A stretch of 7,034 nucleotides of DNA from JBKGYG01 sp046546235. Lineage in GTDB: Bacteria > Bacillota > Clostridia > Lachnospirales > DSM-24629. Both the position numbers and the translations under genes were made by a program. Under the pieces are notes generated by a model, which ran no database searches, was not told where the DNA came from, and worked only from the letters and a program-made list of their open reading frames with translations. The stretch covers positions 1-7,034 of the forward strand of contig JBKGYG010000071.1 of the NCBI GenBank assembly GCA_046546235.1, given 5' to 3'. This document shows positions 1-5,693 of the stretch, in pieces. Positions within the stretch are counted from its first letter, which is position 1. Every line of letters starts with the position of its first letter.

Positions 1-205
1 TAACTTTACATAAGTTAATACCACACTCATCATATACTGCTGGAGCAGCAATTGTAAGCAATTCTGGTTCCCCTAATGGTGGGCAAACACAAGCATCTTC
101 CAATGGAGAAACTGGCTCTGGTTGACATACTGGACATACATCATCAACTTCTCTTCCCATTACTCTTCCCCCAGGTCTATTAAAGCATATTTTACAATTA
201 GACAA
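1..205 (-). CDS. Cys/Pro-rich hypothetical protein, N-terminal part (cut by window edge)
   Basis: This leftward reading frame stays open for 68 codons and runs off the window. I start it at TTG (205-203) because GAGGAGG lies 8 bases upstream. An in-frame ATG at 226-224 would add seven residues but has no ribosome binding site and would contain the Shine-Dalgarno inside the gene. The visible part starts MSNCKICFNRPGGRVMGREV and has eight cysteines: two CxxC pairs (residues 4/7 and 24/27), a CxC (39/41), then C61 and C66. The CxxC pairs suggest a small metal-binding or disulphide-linked knuckle. After the cysteine-rich head comes a stretch reading TIAAPAVYDECGINLCKV, faintly like SPOCS/DUF3794 spore proteins, but this is only a resemblance. 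There is no signal peptide. A strong sigma-K-like promoter lies upstream, so a spore coat or exosporium role is inferred. I do not recognise the family with confidence. Confidence 0.72.
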   Translation of the reverse strand, partial: MSNCKICFNRPGGRVMGREVDDVCPVCQPEPVSPLEDACVCPPLGEPELLTIAAPAVYDECGINLCKV

Positions 206-213
206 TATATTTT

Positions 214-220
214 CCTCCTC
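214..220 (-). promoter_or_regulatory. Ribosome binding site deciding a TTG start
   Basis: GAGGAGG on the minus strand is separated by 8 bases from the TTG at 205-203. It favours that TTG over the in-frame ATG at 226-224, which has only AT-rich sequence in front of it. Confidence 0.75.
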
Positions 221-242
221 TTTCATAAAGTTTATTTCAATA

Positions 243-271
243 TATTCTATGAATAAATTGTCCCTTTGGTT
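243..271 (-). promoter_or_regulatory. Putative sigma-K-type promoter for the leftward Cys-rich gene
   Basis: On the minus strand AACC (271-268) is followed by exactly 16 bases and then CATAGAATA (251-243). This fits the Bacillus sigma-K consensus mACm-N16-CATAnnnTA at every defined position. Transcription would begin near 236, leaving a short leader before the GAGGAGG at 220-214. It would also begin only about ten bases before the alternative ATG at 226, which agrees with choosing the TTG start. The match was made by eye and the consensus is short, so chance is not excluded. Confidence 0.5.
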
Positions 272-299
272 ACAATGATTACCTTTTTTGCATATTATT
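271..299 (+). promoter_or_regulatory. Putative sigma-K-type promoter for the rightward propeller-like gene
   Basis: TACA (271-274) is followed by 16 bases and CATATTATT (291-299). This keeps the central AC, the spacing and the CATA of the sigma-K consensus, but the first -35 base and the last -10 base differ. Transcription would begin near 306, about 30 bases before the ribosome binding site at 335-340. Its -35 element abuts that of the leftward promoter at base 271. No better sigma-A promoter (TTGACA/TATAAT with 16-18 base spacing) was seen in this spacer. Confidence 0.42.
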
Positions 300-334
300 T
301 TTTTATTTGAATATATATTTAATAAAACGCTATT

Positions 335-340
335 AGGAGG
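335..340 (+). promoter_or_regulatory. Ribosome binding site deciding a TTG start
   Basis: AGGAGG is placed 8 bases before the TTG at 349. The only nearby ATG (342-344) is one base from this site, too close for initiation, and is in another reading frame. Confidence 0.8.
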
Positions 341-348
341 TATGTACT

Positions 349-1647
349 TTGTCCTATTTGTTAAAAAGAGAGAAAGAGCAACTAGAGTATCTATCTATTA
401 TAAATAATAACCTCTATTACAAGTTGTTTCCTAATAAATCCCATCAAAGGTTAACAACTTTAGCCAGAAATGTTAATGGAACTTATACTGCTACTCTTGA
501 TGAAAACAAAAAAATACATATTATATACAAAAACAATGAAAACAAAATTATACACTTAAATGAAGAAAACAAAAAATATAACCGCACTATTTTATTAGAT
601 GATAAAAATGATACATATAAAATCTCTAATATTAAATTAATAACTTTTAATCAAAATTTGTTCCTATTTTATACAGCATTAAATCCTTATGATAATACCT
701 ATGACCTAATATTTCATCAAATTAATGATACGAACGCTTCACCACAATCATTAATTTCACTATCAAATTTAAATTCATCTTATGACCTTACTGTTACTAA
801 TAATAAACTATATCTCCTTTGTATAACAAAGCAAGAAAACTATGAACTTTGCTTATACTCCTATGATGCAACTAACAATAACTGGCTATTAGAAAGTTCT
901 ATTAAAAATCAGAGCAATCCTATTTTATACACTACTTGTTGCAATGATGCTTCAGGCTACTTACATTTAGCGTATATAAATGAACAATTTGGTCAAAATC
1001 AATTATATTATATAAATACTAATGATAAAAAAGAAAAATTAATTCATACTTCTCCATATGAAATAAATCCTGTTATTTTTAAATATAAAGATTTTCTTTG
1101 GATCAATTGGATTGAAAACAAAAAAAATAATTTTGTCTTTTCAATTGATCAAGGAGTTAATTTCAGTAATACAACAAAAGCTTCTTTACAAGATGATTTT
1201 AAAATAATACATTTTGTCAATTCCATAGATAGTCTAAATGGCAATAAGTTTTATGGAAGTGTAAATCAAATACCTACTATTTCTATTCTTAGCAATATTG
1301 ATATTGACAATATCTTACTTACAAATAATTTAAATAAGGAACTCAATCTTCTAATTAAGAATTTACAAAACAACCAAAATCCCAATAAAAATAACACCGA
1401 AGATATAGAACAATTAATAGATGTTCAAAAAAATATAACTTCTCAATACAATGACCTATCAGAAATGGCTAAAAGACTTCAAGAAGAAGGGAAAAAATGG
1501 AAAACAAAATGTTTAAAATCTGAACTTGAGGTGAAAAAGTTAAAAAAAGAAATAGGTGTATTAAAATCAAATAATACAACAGCAACTAGAGAAGTTAAAA
1601 CTGCAGAATTACCAGTTTCAGAAAATACAACAACCAACGAACAATAA
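349..1647 (+). CDS. Asn-rich hypothetical protein: predicted beta-repeat (propeller-like) body with C-terminal coiled coil
   Basis: The protein has 432 residues and starts at TTG behind a well-spaced AGGAGG. I do not recognise a named family. Residues 1 to about 315 show recurring short strands of the type K-I-H-I-I-Y (55-60), L-F-L-F-Y (104-108), K-L-Y-L-L (153-157), Y-L-H-L-A-Y (204-209) and F-L-W-I-N-W (249-254), each roughly 45-50 residues apart. Such spacing is typical of beta-propeller blades of the BNR/sialidase or Kelch kind. No canonical SxDxGxxW Asp-box was found (nearest is SIDQGVNF, 265-272). Residues about 326-407 are charged and heptad-like, ending in a Lys/Glu-rich helix (380-406), and fit a coiled coil. 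The tail is Thr/Glu/Asn-rich and disordered. There are about 66 Asn residues (15%). There is no signal peptide or membrane segment. The sigma-K-like promoter and the Cys-rich divergent neighbour suggest a mother-cell protein placed on the spore surface; this is inference. Confidence 0.85.
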   Translation: MSYLLKREKEQLEYLSIINNNLYYKLFPNKSHQRLTTLARNVNGTYTATLDENKKIHIIYKNNENKIIHLNEENKKYNRTILLDDKNDTYKISNIKLITFNQNLFLFYTALNPYDNTYDLIFHQINDTNASPQSLISLSNLNSSYDLTVTNNKLYLLCITKQENYELCLYSYDATNNNWLLESSIKNQSNPILYTTCCNDASGYLHLAYINEQFGQNQLYYINTNDKKEKLIHTSPYEINPVIFKYKDFLWINWIENKKNNFVFSIDQGVNFSNTTKASLQDDFKIIHFVNSIDSLNGNKFYGSVNQIPTISILSNIDIDNILLTNNLNKELNLLIKNLQNNQNPNKNNTEDIEQLIDVQKNITSQYNDLSEMAKRLQEEGKKWKTKCLKSELEVKKLKKEIGVLKSNNTTATREVKTAELPVSENTTTNEQ

Positions 1648-1658
1648 TTAGTAAATAT

Positions 1659-1693
1659 ATCCATCTACTTAACCTAGATGGATTTTTATTTTT
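1659..1693 (+). terminator. Intrinsic terminator of the propeller-like gene
   Basis: A perfect 9-base stem, ATCCATCTA (1659-1667) with TAGATGGAT (1675-1683), encloses a 7-base loop. It is followed by a T-rich run interrupted once by A (1684-1693). It begins 11 bases after the stop codon, so the upstream gene is probably monocistronic. Confidence 0.85.
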
Positions 1694-1697
1694 ATGT

Positions 1698-1725
1698 TAC
1701 TATAGAAGTGCTAAGACATATTACA
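1698..1725 (+). promoter_or_regulatory. Weak candidate late-sporulation promoter of the 178-residue protein gene
   Basis: TAC (1698-1700) is followed by 16 bases and CATATTACA (1717-1725). This resembles the element upstream of the propeller-like gene (TAC then CATATTATT) but has one base less spacing and a poorer end to the -10. A start near 1731 would leave a short leader before the AGGAGA site. AT-rich DNA yields such matches easily. Confidence 0.22.
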
Positions 1726-1757
1726 AATTAATATTACTCTTAATAGGAGATTGCCTT

Positions 1758-2294
1758 ATGATTAACAAAGATAAATATGACTTATTTTTTGAACATAGAG
1801 AAAACCTTATTTTTCAATATAAAAAAGGTGATTTAACAAAAGATGAATTTATAGAAGAAAATTATAATTATATTATATCGATGGATGCAAAACCTTTCAA
1901 AAAAATTGATTATATGAATAAAGCTATTTTTAATTATCAATATTATAATGCTTTAGCTAAATATTATCAAAAAAAAGCACATTATTTACCTAATCATAAC
2001 TTAAAACAAAAACAAATTTTCTTTGATAATACGAATTATTATTACAAAAAAAAAGATAACACTACTATTCAAACATTAAAGCTAATTGATTATAAAAACG
2101 TAAGAGCTTATTGCGTTAAAGTAAAGTCTTCTAACCTAAAAAATAAATTATTTGAAATTGTATTTGACGATTATGAAAATCTTATATTTCACTCTACAAG
2201 CCCTTTTATTAAAGAACGCTTAATTGAAGAAGGAGTTTTTCAAAACACAAAAAAGACTTCTGTAATTGATAGTTATATCAATCAAAAGTTTTAG
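1758..2294 (+). CDS. Small soluble hypothetical protein, probably DUF6648 family
   Basis: The protein has 178 residues and starts at ATG, 7 bases after AGGAGA (1745-1750). From memory, its pattern matches a conserved clostridial family of about this length (DUF6648): an N-terminal helix with FFExRxxLxxQYKKGDLTKxEFIEENY (residues 10-36), then KPFKKID (45-51), the NYQYYNALAKYY block (59-70), and a C-terminal KNKLFEIVFDDYE (128-140) ending in SVIDSYINQKF (168-178). That assignment was not checked by search. It is Lys-, Tyr- and Asn-rich, with no signal peptide, no membrane segment and a single cysteine (119). No catalytic motif is visible and the function is unknown. The terminator upstream and the convergent hairpins downstream make it a single-gene unit. 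The full length and conserved ends suggest an intact gene. Confidence 0.88.
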   Translation: MINKDKYDLFFEHRENLIFQYKKGDLTKDEFIEENYNYIISMDAKPFKKIDYMNKAIFNYQYYNALAKYYQKKAHYLPNHNLKQKQIFFDNTNYYYKKKDNTTIQTLKLIDYKNVRAYCVKVKSSNLKNKLFEIVFDDYENLIFHSTSPFIKERLIEEGVFQNTKKTSVIDSYINQKF

Positions 2295-2353
2295 TGTTAA
2301 GGACAATACTTAAATCTCCTTAAATAATTATTTTCTTTACTAAATAGCATAAA

Positions 2354-2395
2354 AAATATATACAAATATTTAACCTAAATGTTTTGTATATATTT
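2354..2395. terminator. AT-rich inverted repeat after the 178-residue protein gene, possible terminator
   Basis: AAATATATACAAA (2354-2366) pairs perfectly over 13 bases with 2383-2395. The apical part can extend by ATTT (2368-2371) with AAAT (2377-2380), leaving a 5-base loop. It lies 59 bases after the stop of the rightward gene. A separate T-run after the stem is missing, so termination would rest on the U-rich right arm itself. It may work in either direction or only protect the 3' end. Confidence 0.4.
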
Positions 2396-2432
2396 CTCTG
2401 TGGAAATTTCTTAAATTATTATTTACAAACTG

Positions 2433-2461
2433 AGAGGTTGTTGGAAACACCAACAACCTCT
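2433..2461 (-). terminator. Perfect 12-bp hairpin ending the leftward membrane-protein operon
   Basis: AGAGGTTGTTGG (2433-2444) and CCAACAACCTCT (2450-2461) form a perfect 12-base stem with a 5-base loop. It starts 7 bases beyond the stop codon of the RseC-family gene, the usual place for a Rho-independent terminator. The sequence leaving the stem on the minus strand (CAGTTTGTAAATAATAA) has only a short T-run, and the plus-strand side is equally imperfect. It may serve both convergent transcripts. Confidence 0.65.
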
Positions 2462-2468
2462 TATTAAG

Positions 2469-2888
2469 TTACTTTATTATTTGTTGAATCTGTGGCCTAA
2501 ATTTTTTTTGTTTAAATTTCGATTCATTTTTACGAATAAAATAATAAGAAAAACCTAAAAAAACAAAACCAGTTAATATGCTTAAATACTCTGCCAAATC
2601 AAAATCTATTAAATAACCAATATAATATCCTACAGCTAGCCCTACTAAAAGAGCGATAAGAGGAATAGTATACATAATCAAAACTGCTTTTATAAAATTT
2701 TCTTGTTCTAAGTAAATTGCAACTTTATCGCCTAATTTAGCACCGCATTTATTTTCTGCTTCAATTATCATTTCTTTTCCTTCAATACCAACAGTACAAG
2801 CACGACATTTGTCACAAGCTTCCGTTCTCATCATTTTAACAATTGCATACTCATTTTTTAAGTCAATTACAATTCCTGTCTCTTGCAT
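2469..2888 (-). CDS. RseC/MucC-family (SoxR-reducing system) membrane protein
   Basis: This 139-residue protein matches the RseC/MucC family in layout. A short N-terminal domain opens with MQETGIVIDLKNEYAIVKMM, followed by the cysteine cluster C25xxC28xxC31, then C48 in the family-like stretch NKCGAKLGDKVAIYL (46-60). Two membrane helices follow (about 68-92 and 100-118), and then a basic tail rich in Lys that is probably cytoplasmic. In Proteobacteria RseC affects sigma-E control and the reduction of SoxR, and relatives are linked to Rnf electron transport. In Clostridia the role is not established, so a redox or membrane-assembly function is only inferred. The clustered cysteines could bind a metal or an Fe-S cluster. 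The start ATG is preceded by AGAGGTGA. The gene follows the eight-segment membrane protein by 25 bases and is probably cotranscribed with it. No rnf or sigma-factor gene lies within the window. Confidence 0.87.
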   Translation of the reverse strand: MQETGIVIDLKNEYAIVKMMRTEACDKCRACTVGIEGKEMIIEAENKCGAKLGDKVAIYLEQENFIKAVLIMYTIPLIALLVGLAVGYYIGYLIDFDLAEYLSILTGFVFLGFSYYFIRKNESKFKQKKFRPQIQQIIK

Positions 2889-2913
2889 ATGTCACCTCTG
2901 TCATTAAAAATGA

Positions 2914-3654
2914 TTAAGCTTTTTTATCTTCTTCTTTTCCTTCATCTTTCATATCAATATTTTGTTCTTCATACTCTAGTGTATCCATAATATCATCTTC
3001 TATTTCATCATTTTCTTCTATCTTCTTACTATCATTACTATCTAATAATATTCCTATTCCAAAAACTATTAATAACACAGCTAATAATACTGCTGATAAA
3101 TTAATATCTTCAAACTTCTCTTTGTAATGATATAATGCCATATCCCATCCACCTAAAATAATCAAAATCGCAGCTGGAACAAGAGTCCATTGTCTTAATT
3201 TGACCAAATATATTGTCATAAAAGCTAATCCGAGGCATATGTAAAATACCGCATTACTTGTATCTTGAAACTGTGAAAACTCTTTAAGAACTCTAGAAAC
3301 ACCTATCCAAAAAAGAACAGACCCCCAAATTAGATACCCTGATTTCTTTTTTGTGAAATATGCTCCAAAAAGAATTATTCCTGGAATAAGAAAAGCAAAA
3401 CTATCTTCCAAATATGGTCCAATCACGCTAATATTAGGCACTATATCTTTCAAACCTACATATGCCATAATTGTAGCTATAAGTCCAATCCATGTTTTTT
3501 GTGTAGAATAATAAAACCAAAACAAAATCAAAGAGCCAAGTAAAAATGGTAACCCTTCCCATAGATTATACTCGAAGATTTTATCCAAGAAAACGTAAAC
3601 GCCTAAAACTATAAATGTAACTCCAAAAACTACTCTTGAATCATTTTTTTTCAT
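2914..3654 (-). CDS. Polytopic membrane protein with LiaF/DUF5668-like N-terminus and acidic tail
   Basis: The protein has 246 residues with about eight hydrophobic segments: roughly 8-24, 33-49, 54-68, 86-100, 107-122, 135-151, 155-171 and 187-204. The repeated pattern of paired short helices with Gly-rich turns (FGVTFIVLGVYVFLDKIF at 10-27, VPAAILIILGGWDMAL at 159-174, LLIVFGIGILLDS at 194-206) resembles the LiaF/LiaI-type transmembrane module often labelled DUF5668. It seems present more than once, which suggests internal duplication. Residues 207-246 form a strongly acidic, Lys-containing cytoplasmic tail (SKKIEENDEIEDDIMDTLEY). No catalytic or transport motif is visible. The ATG start has AAGGTGA 4-5 bases upstream. 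It is the first gene of a probable two-gene unit with the RseC-family protein. A cell-envelope role is inferred from family resemblance and the neighbour only. Confidence 0.85.
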   Translation of the reverse strand: MKKNDSRVVFGVTFIVLGVYVFLDKIFEYNLWEGLPFLLGSLILFWFYYSTQKTWIGLIATIMAYVGLKDIVPNISVIGPYLEDSFAFLIPGIILFGAYFTKKKSGYLIWGSVLFWIGVSRVLKEFSQFQDTSNAVFYICLGLAFMTIYLVKLRQWTLVPAAILIILGGWDMALYHYKEKFEDINLSAVLLAVLLIVFGIGILLDSNDSKKIEENDEIEDDIMDTLEYEEQNIDMKDEGKEEDKKA

Positions 3655-3879
3655 ATAATCACCTTACCCCATTCAAATTTTTTAAAATGCATTGTTAACT
3701 GATGAGAAACATGCAAGAAACTAAAAAACAAATTTATTTATATAATTTTATAAATTTGATTCACTATAATTAATTATAAATTCTAATTATATGATAAATT
3801 TAATTAATATCAGTTTAACATATTATTTTCGATATTAAAAGTGTATTAACAAAATTAAAATGGAGTAAGAGCAAAAAAT
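3655..3879. other. Very AT-rich spacer between aspS and the membrane-protein gene
   Basis: These 225 bases hold no credible open reading frame. Besides the hairpin at 3723-3758 there is an 8-base inverted repeat, TTAATATC (3804-3811) with GATATTAA (3831-3838), not followed by T residues on either strand. On the minus strand several TATAAT-like hexamers occur, and a TTGTTA lies at 3852-3847, but none combine at 16-18 base spacing well enough to name a promoter. A promoter for the two membrane genes may still be here. Confidence 0.5.
3723..3758 (-). terminator. Weak AT-rich terminator-like hairpin downstream of aspS
   Basis: On the minus strand CAAATTTAT (3758-3750) pairs with ATAAATTTG (3737-3729) across a 12-base loop and is followed at once by six T residues (3728-3723). 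It lies about 120 bases beyond the aspS stop and 70 bases before the next gene. The position fits a terminator of the hisS-aspS transcript, but the stem has one G-C pair and would be unstable. Partial read-through into the membrane genes is likely. Confidence 0.33.
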
Positions 3880-5676
3880 TTAATCTAATTCAATTTTATC
3901 TATTTTAAGACTTAATTCTTCTAACTGTTTATTTTCTACACTTCCTGGTGCATCAGTCATTGGGCAAGATGCATCTTTTATCTTTGGAAACGCAATAACA
4001 TCACGAATACTATCTTCTTTAGCCATTAACATGACAATACGGTCTAACCCATAAGCGATACCACCATGTGGAGGCACACCATATTTAAATGCATTTAACA
4101 AGAAACCAAAACGGTCATAAGCTTCTTCCTTAGTGAATCCAAGTGCTTCAAACATTTTTTCTTGTATATCTTGTTGATAAATCCTTATACTACCTCCCCC
4201 AATTTCAACACCATTTAAGCAGATATCATATGCTTTTGCCCTTACTTTACTTGGATCTGTATTTAACAAATGTAAATCTTCTTCCATAGGCATAGTAAAT
4301 GGATGATGTTTTGCAACATAACGTTTTTGTTCTGCTGACCATTCTAATAGTGGAAAGTCAGTAACCCATACAAATTTATACTCATCTTTATTAAGGATAT
4401 CTAATCTTCTAGCTATTTCAAGACGAAGATTACCAAGAACATCATAGACAACTTCATTCTTGTCTGCACCAAACAAGATAAGATCTCCAGGTTTACCATC
4501 TACTTCTTTAACAATATTTTCTATCTCTTCTTCTTTTAAAAACTTTGTAATAGCTGATTTATAACTTCCATCTTCATTAATAGCAATCCAAGCCATACCT
4601 TTTGCTCCACAACTTACAGCAAATTCACCTAAAGAATCAATAGTTCGTCTAGGGAAATTTCCACAGCCATTTGCATTAATGGCCCTAACACTTCCACCGT
4701 TATTAATAGCTGATTTAAAGACCTTAAATCCACAATCTTTAACAATATCAGTTAAATCAACCAGTTCAAATCCAAACCTTGTATCCGGCTTATCAGATCC
4801 AAAACGGTTCATAGCTTCTTTATATGTTAATCTTTCTATTGGTAATTCTATATCTAAGTTAAGTACTTCTTTAAATAATTTTTTCAATAGTCTTTCGTTA
4901 ATATTAATAACATCATCAACATCAACAAATGATAATTCCATATCTATCTGCGTAAATTCTGGTTGACGATCTGCTCTTAAATCTTCGTCTCTAAAGCATT
5001 TTACTATTTGAAAATATCTATCATAACCTGATAGCATAAGTAATTGCTTAAATATTTGCGGTGATTGAGGTAATGCGTAAAAACTTCCTGAATGTACACG
5101 ACTAGGTACTAAATAATCTCTTGCACCTTCTGGTGTGCTTTTAGTTAGCATTGGTGTTTCAATTTCTAAAAATTCTTCTCCATTCAAGAATTCTCTAGTT
5201 AAATTAGTAACTTTATGTCGCATAATAAGGTTTTGCTGTAAATCTGGCCTTCTTAAATCTAGATACCTATACTTTAACCTTAAATCTTCCTTTACATTAC
5301 TATTCTCTTCAATTTGAAAAGGAGGAGTTTCCGCATCAGACAATATCCGTAATGATTTAGCTCTTACTTCTATCTCTCCAGTAATAAGATTTTCATTTAC
5401 TGTTTCCTCTGAACGTTTTTCTACAACTCCTTCTACAGCAATAACAAACTCACTACGAAGTTTTTCAGCTTTTGCAAATCCTTCATCACCAATACTACTT
5501 ACATCAAAAACAACTTGTAGTATTCCAGTACGATCTCTAAGATCAATAAAAATAACTCCACCTAAATCTCTTCTTTTTTGAACCCATCCCATAACAGTAA
5601 TATCTTGATCCATATTAGATAAAGAAATCTCAGTACAACGGTGTGTTCTCTTTAAGCCTTTCATCGATTCTCCCAT
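3880..5676 (-). CDS. aspS: Aspartyl-tRNA synthetase (bacterial type, probably discriminating)
   Basis: Class II synthetase that activates aspartate with ATP and charges tRNA-Asp in the cytosol. I start it at ATG 5676 (598 residues, MGESMKGLKRTHRC) because GGAGGT lies 7 bases upstream. A longer form from ATG 5691 would have that Shine-Dalgarno within the gene and none before it. In the 598-residue numbering, the OB-fold anticodon domain covers about 12-110, with GWVQKRRDLGG at 30-40. Motif 1 includes EIETPMLTKSTPEGARDY (172-189). Motif 2 is FRDEDLRADRQPEFTQID (228-245). The bacterial GAD insertion covers roughly 285-410. VEIGGGSIR (490-498) and motif 3 GLDRIVML (543-550) complete the active site. 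Length is normal for bacteria. Leu in RRDLGG, where non-discriminating enzymes usually carry His, suggests it charges tRNA-Asp only. It lies 17 bases after hisS and is cotranscribed with it. Confidence 0.98.
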   Translation of the reverse strand: MGESMKGLKRTHRCTEISLSNMDQDITVMGWVQKRRDLGGVIFIDLRDRTGILQVVFDVSSIGDEGFAKAEKLRSEFVIAVEGVVEKRSEETVNENLITGEIEVRAKSLRILSDAETPPFQIEENSNVKEDLRLKYRYLDLRRPDLQQNLIMRHKVTNLTREFLNGEEFLEIETPMLTKSTPEGARDYLVPSRVHSGSFYALPQSPQIFKQLLMLSGYDRYFQIVKCFRDEDLRADRQPEFTQIDMELSFVDVDDVININERLLKKLFKEVLNLDIELPIERLTYKEAMNRFGSDKPDTRFGFELVDLTDIVKDCGFKVFKSAINNGGSVRAINANGCGNFPRRTIDSLGEFAVSCGAKGMAWIAINEDGSYKSAITKFLKEEEIENIVKEVDGKPGDLILFGADKNEVVYDVLGNLRLEIARRLDILNKDEYKFVWVTDFPLLEWSAEQKRYVAKHHPFTMPMEEDLHLLNTDPSKVRAKAYDICLNGVEIGGGSIRIYQQDIQEKMFEALGFTKEEAYDRFGFLLNAFKYGVPPHGGIAYGLDRIVMLMAKEDSIRDVIAFPKIKDASCPMTDAPGSVENKQLEELSLKIDKIELD

Positions 5677-5683
5677 GTTTTTT

Positions 5684-5689
5684 ACCTCC
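5684..5689 (-). promoter_or_regulatory. aspS ribosome binding site deciding the start
   Basis: GGAGGT on the minus strand is followed by 7 bases and ATG (5676-5674). It overlaps the upstream in-frame ATG at 5691-5689 by its first base, so the upstream codon is unlikely to be used. Confidence 0.8.
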
Positions 5690-5693
5690 ATAT

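Noticed and set aside
258..276. Sigma-A promoter TTGTCC / TACAAT on the plus strand
   Set aside because: The spacing is 7 bases, far too short for a sigma-A promoter.
349..1300. Sialidase or other enzyme activity for the propeller-like protein
   Set aside because: No canonical Asp-box or catalytic Arg triad can be seen; only the repeating beta pattern is supported.
1479..1664. 61-codon frame on the minus strand over the coiled-coil end of the 432-residue gene
   Set aside because: It is antisense to a clear coding region and overlaps the terminator stem; its product is a Phe/Ser/Val-rich shadow.
3729..3838. CRISPR array or replication-origin-like repeats in the AT-rich spacer
   Set aside because: The repeats are short, irregular A/T inverted repeats with no constant spacing and no DnaA-box series.
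4679..4966. Open frames on the plus strand within aspS and hisS (also 5135-5317 and 5926-6108)
   Set aside because: They are antisense shadows of highly conserved synthetase genes, with low-complexity products and no ribosome binding sites of note.
5677..5691. aspS start at ATG 5691
   Set aside because: This ATG overlaps the Shine-Dalgarno of the ATG at 5676, and no ribosome site precedes it.
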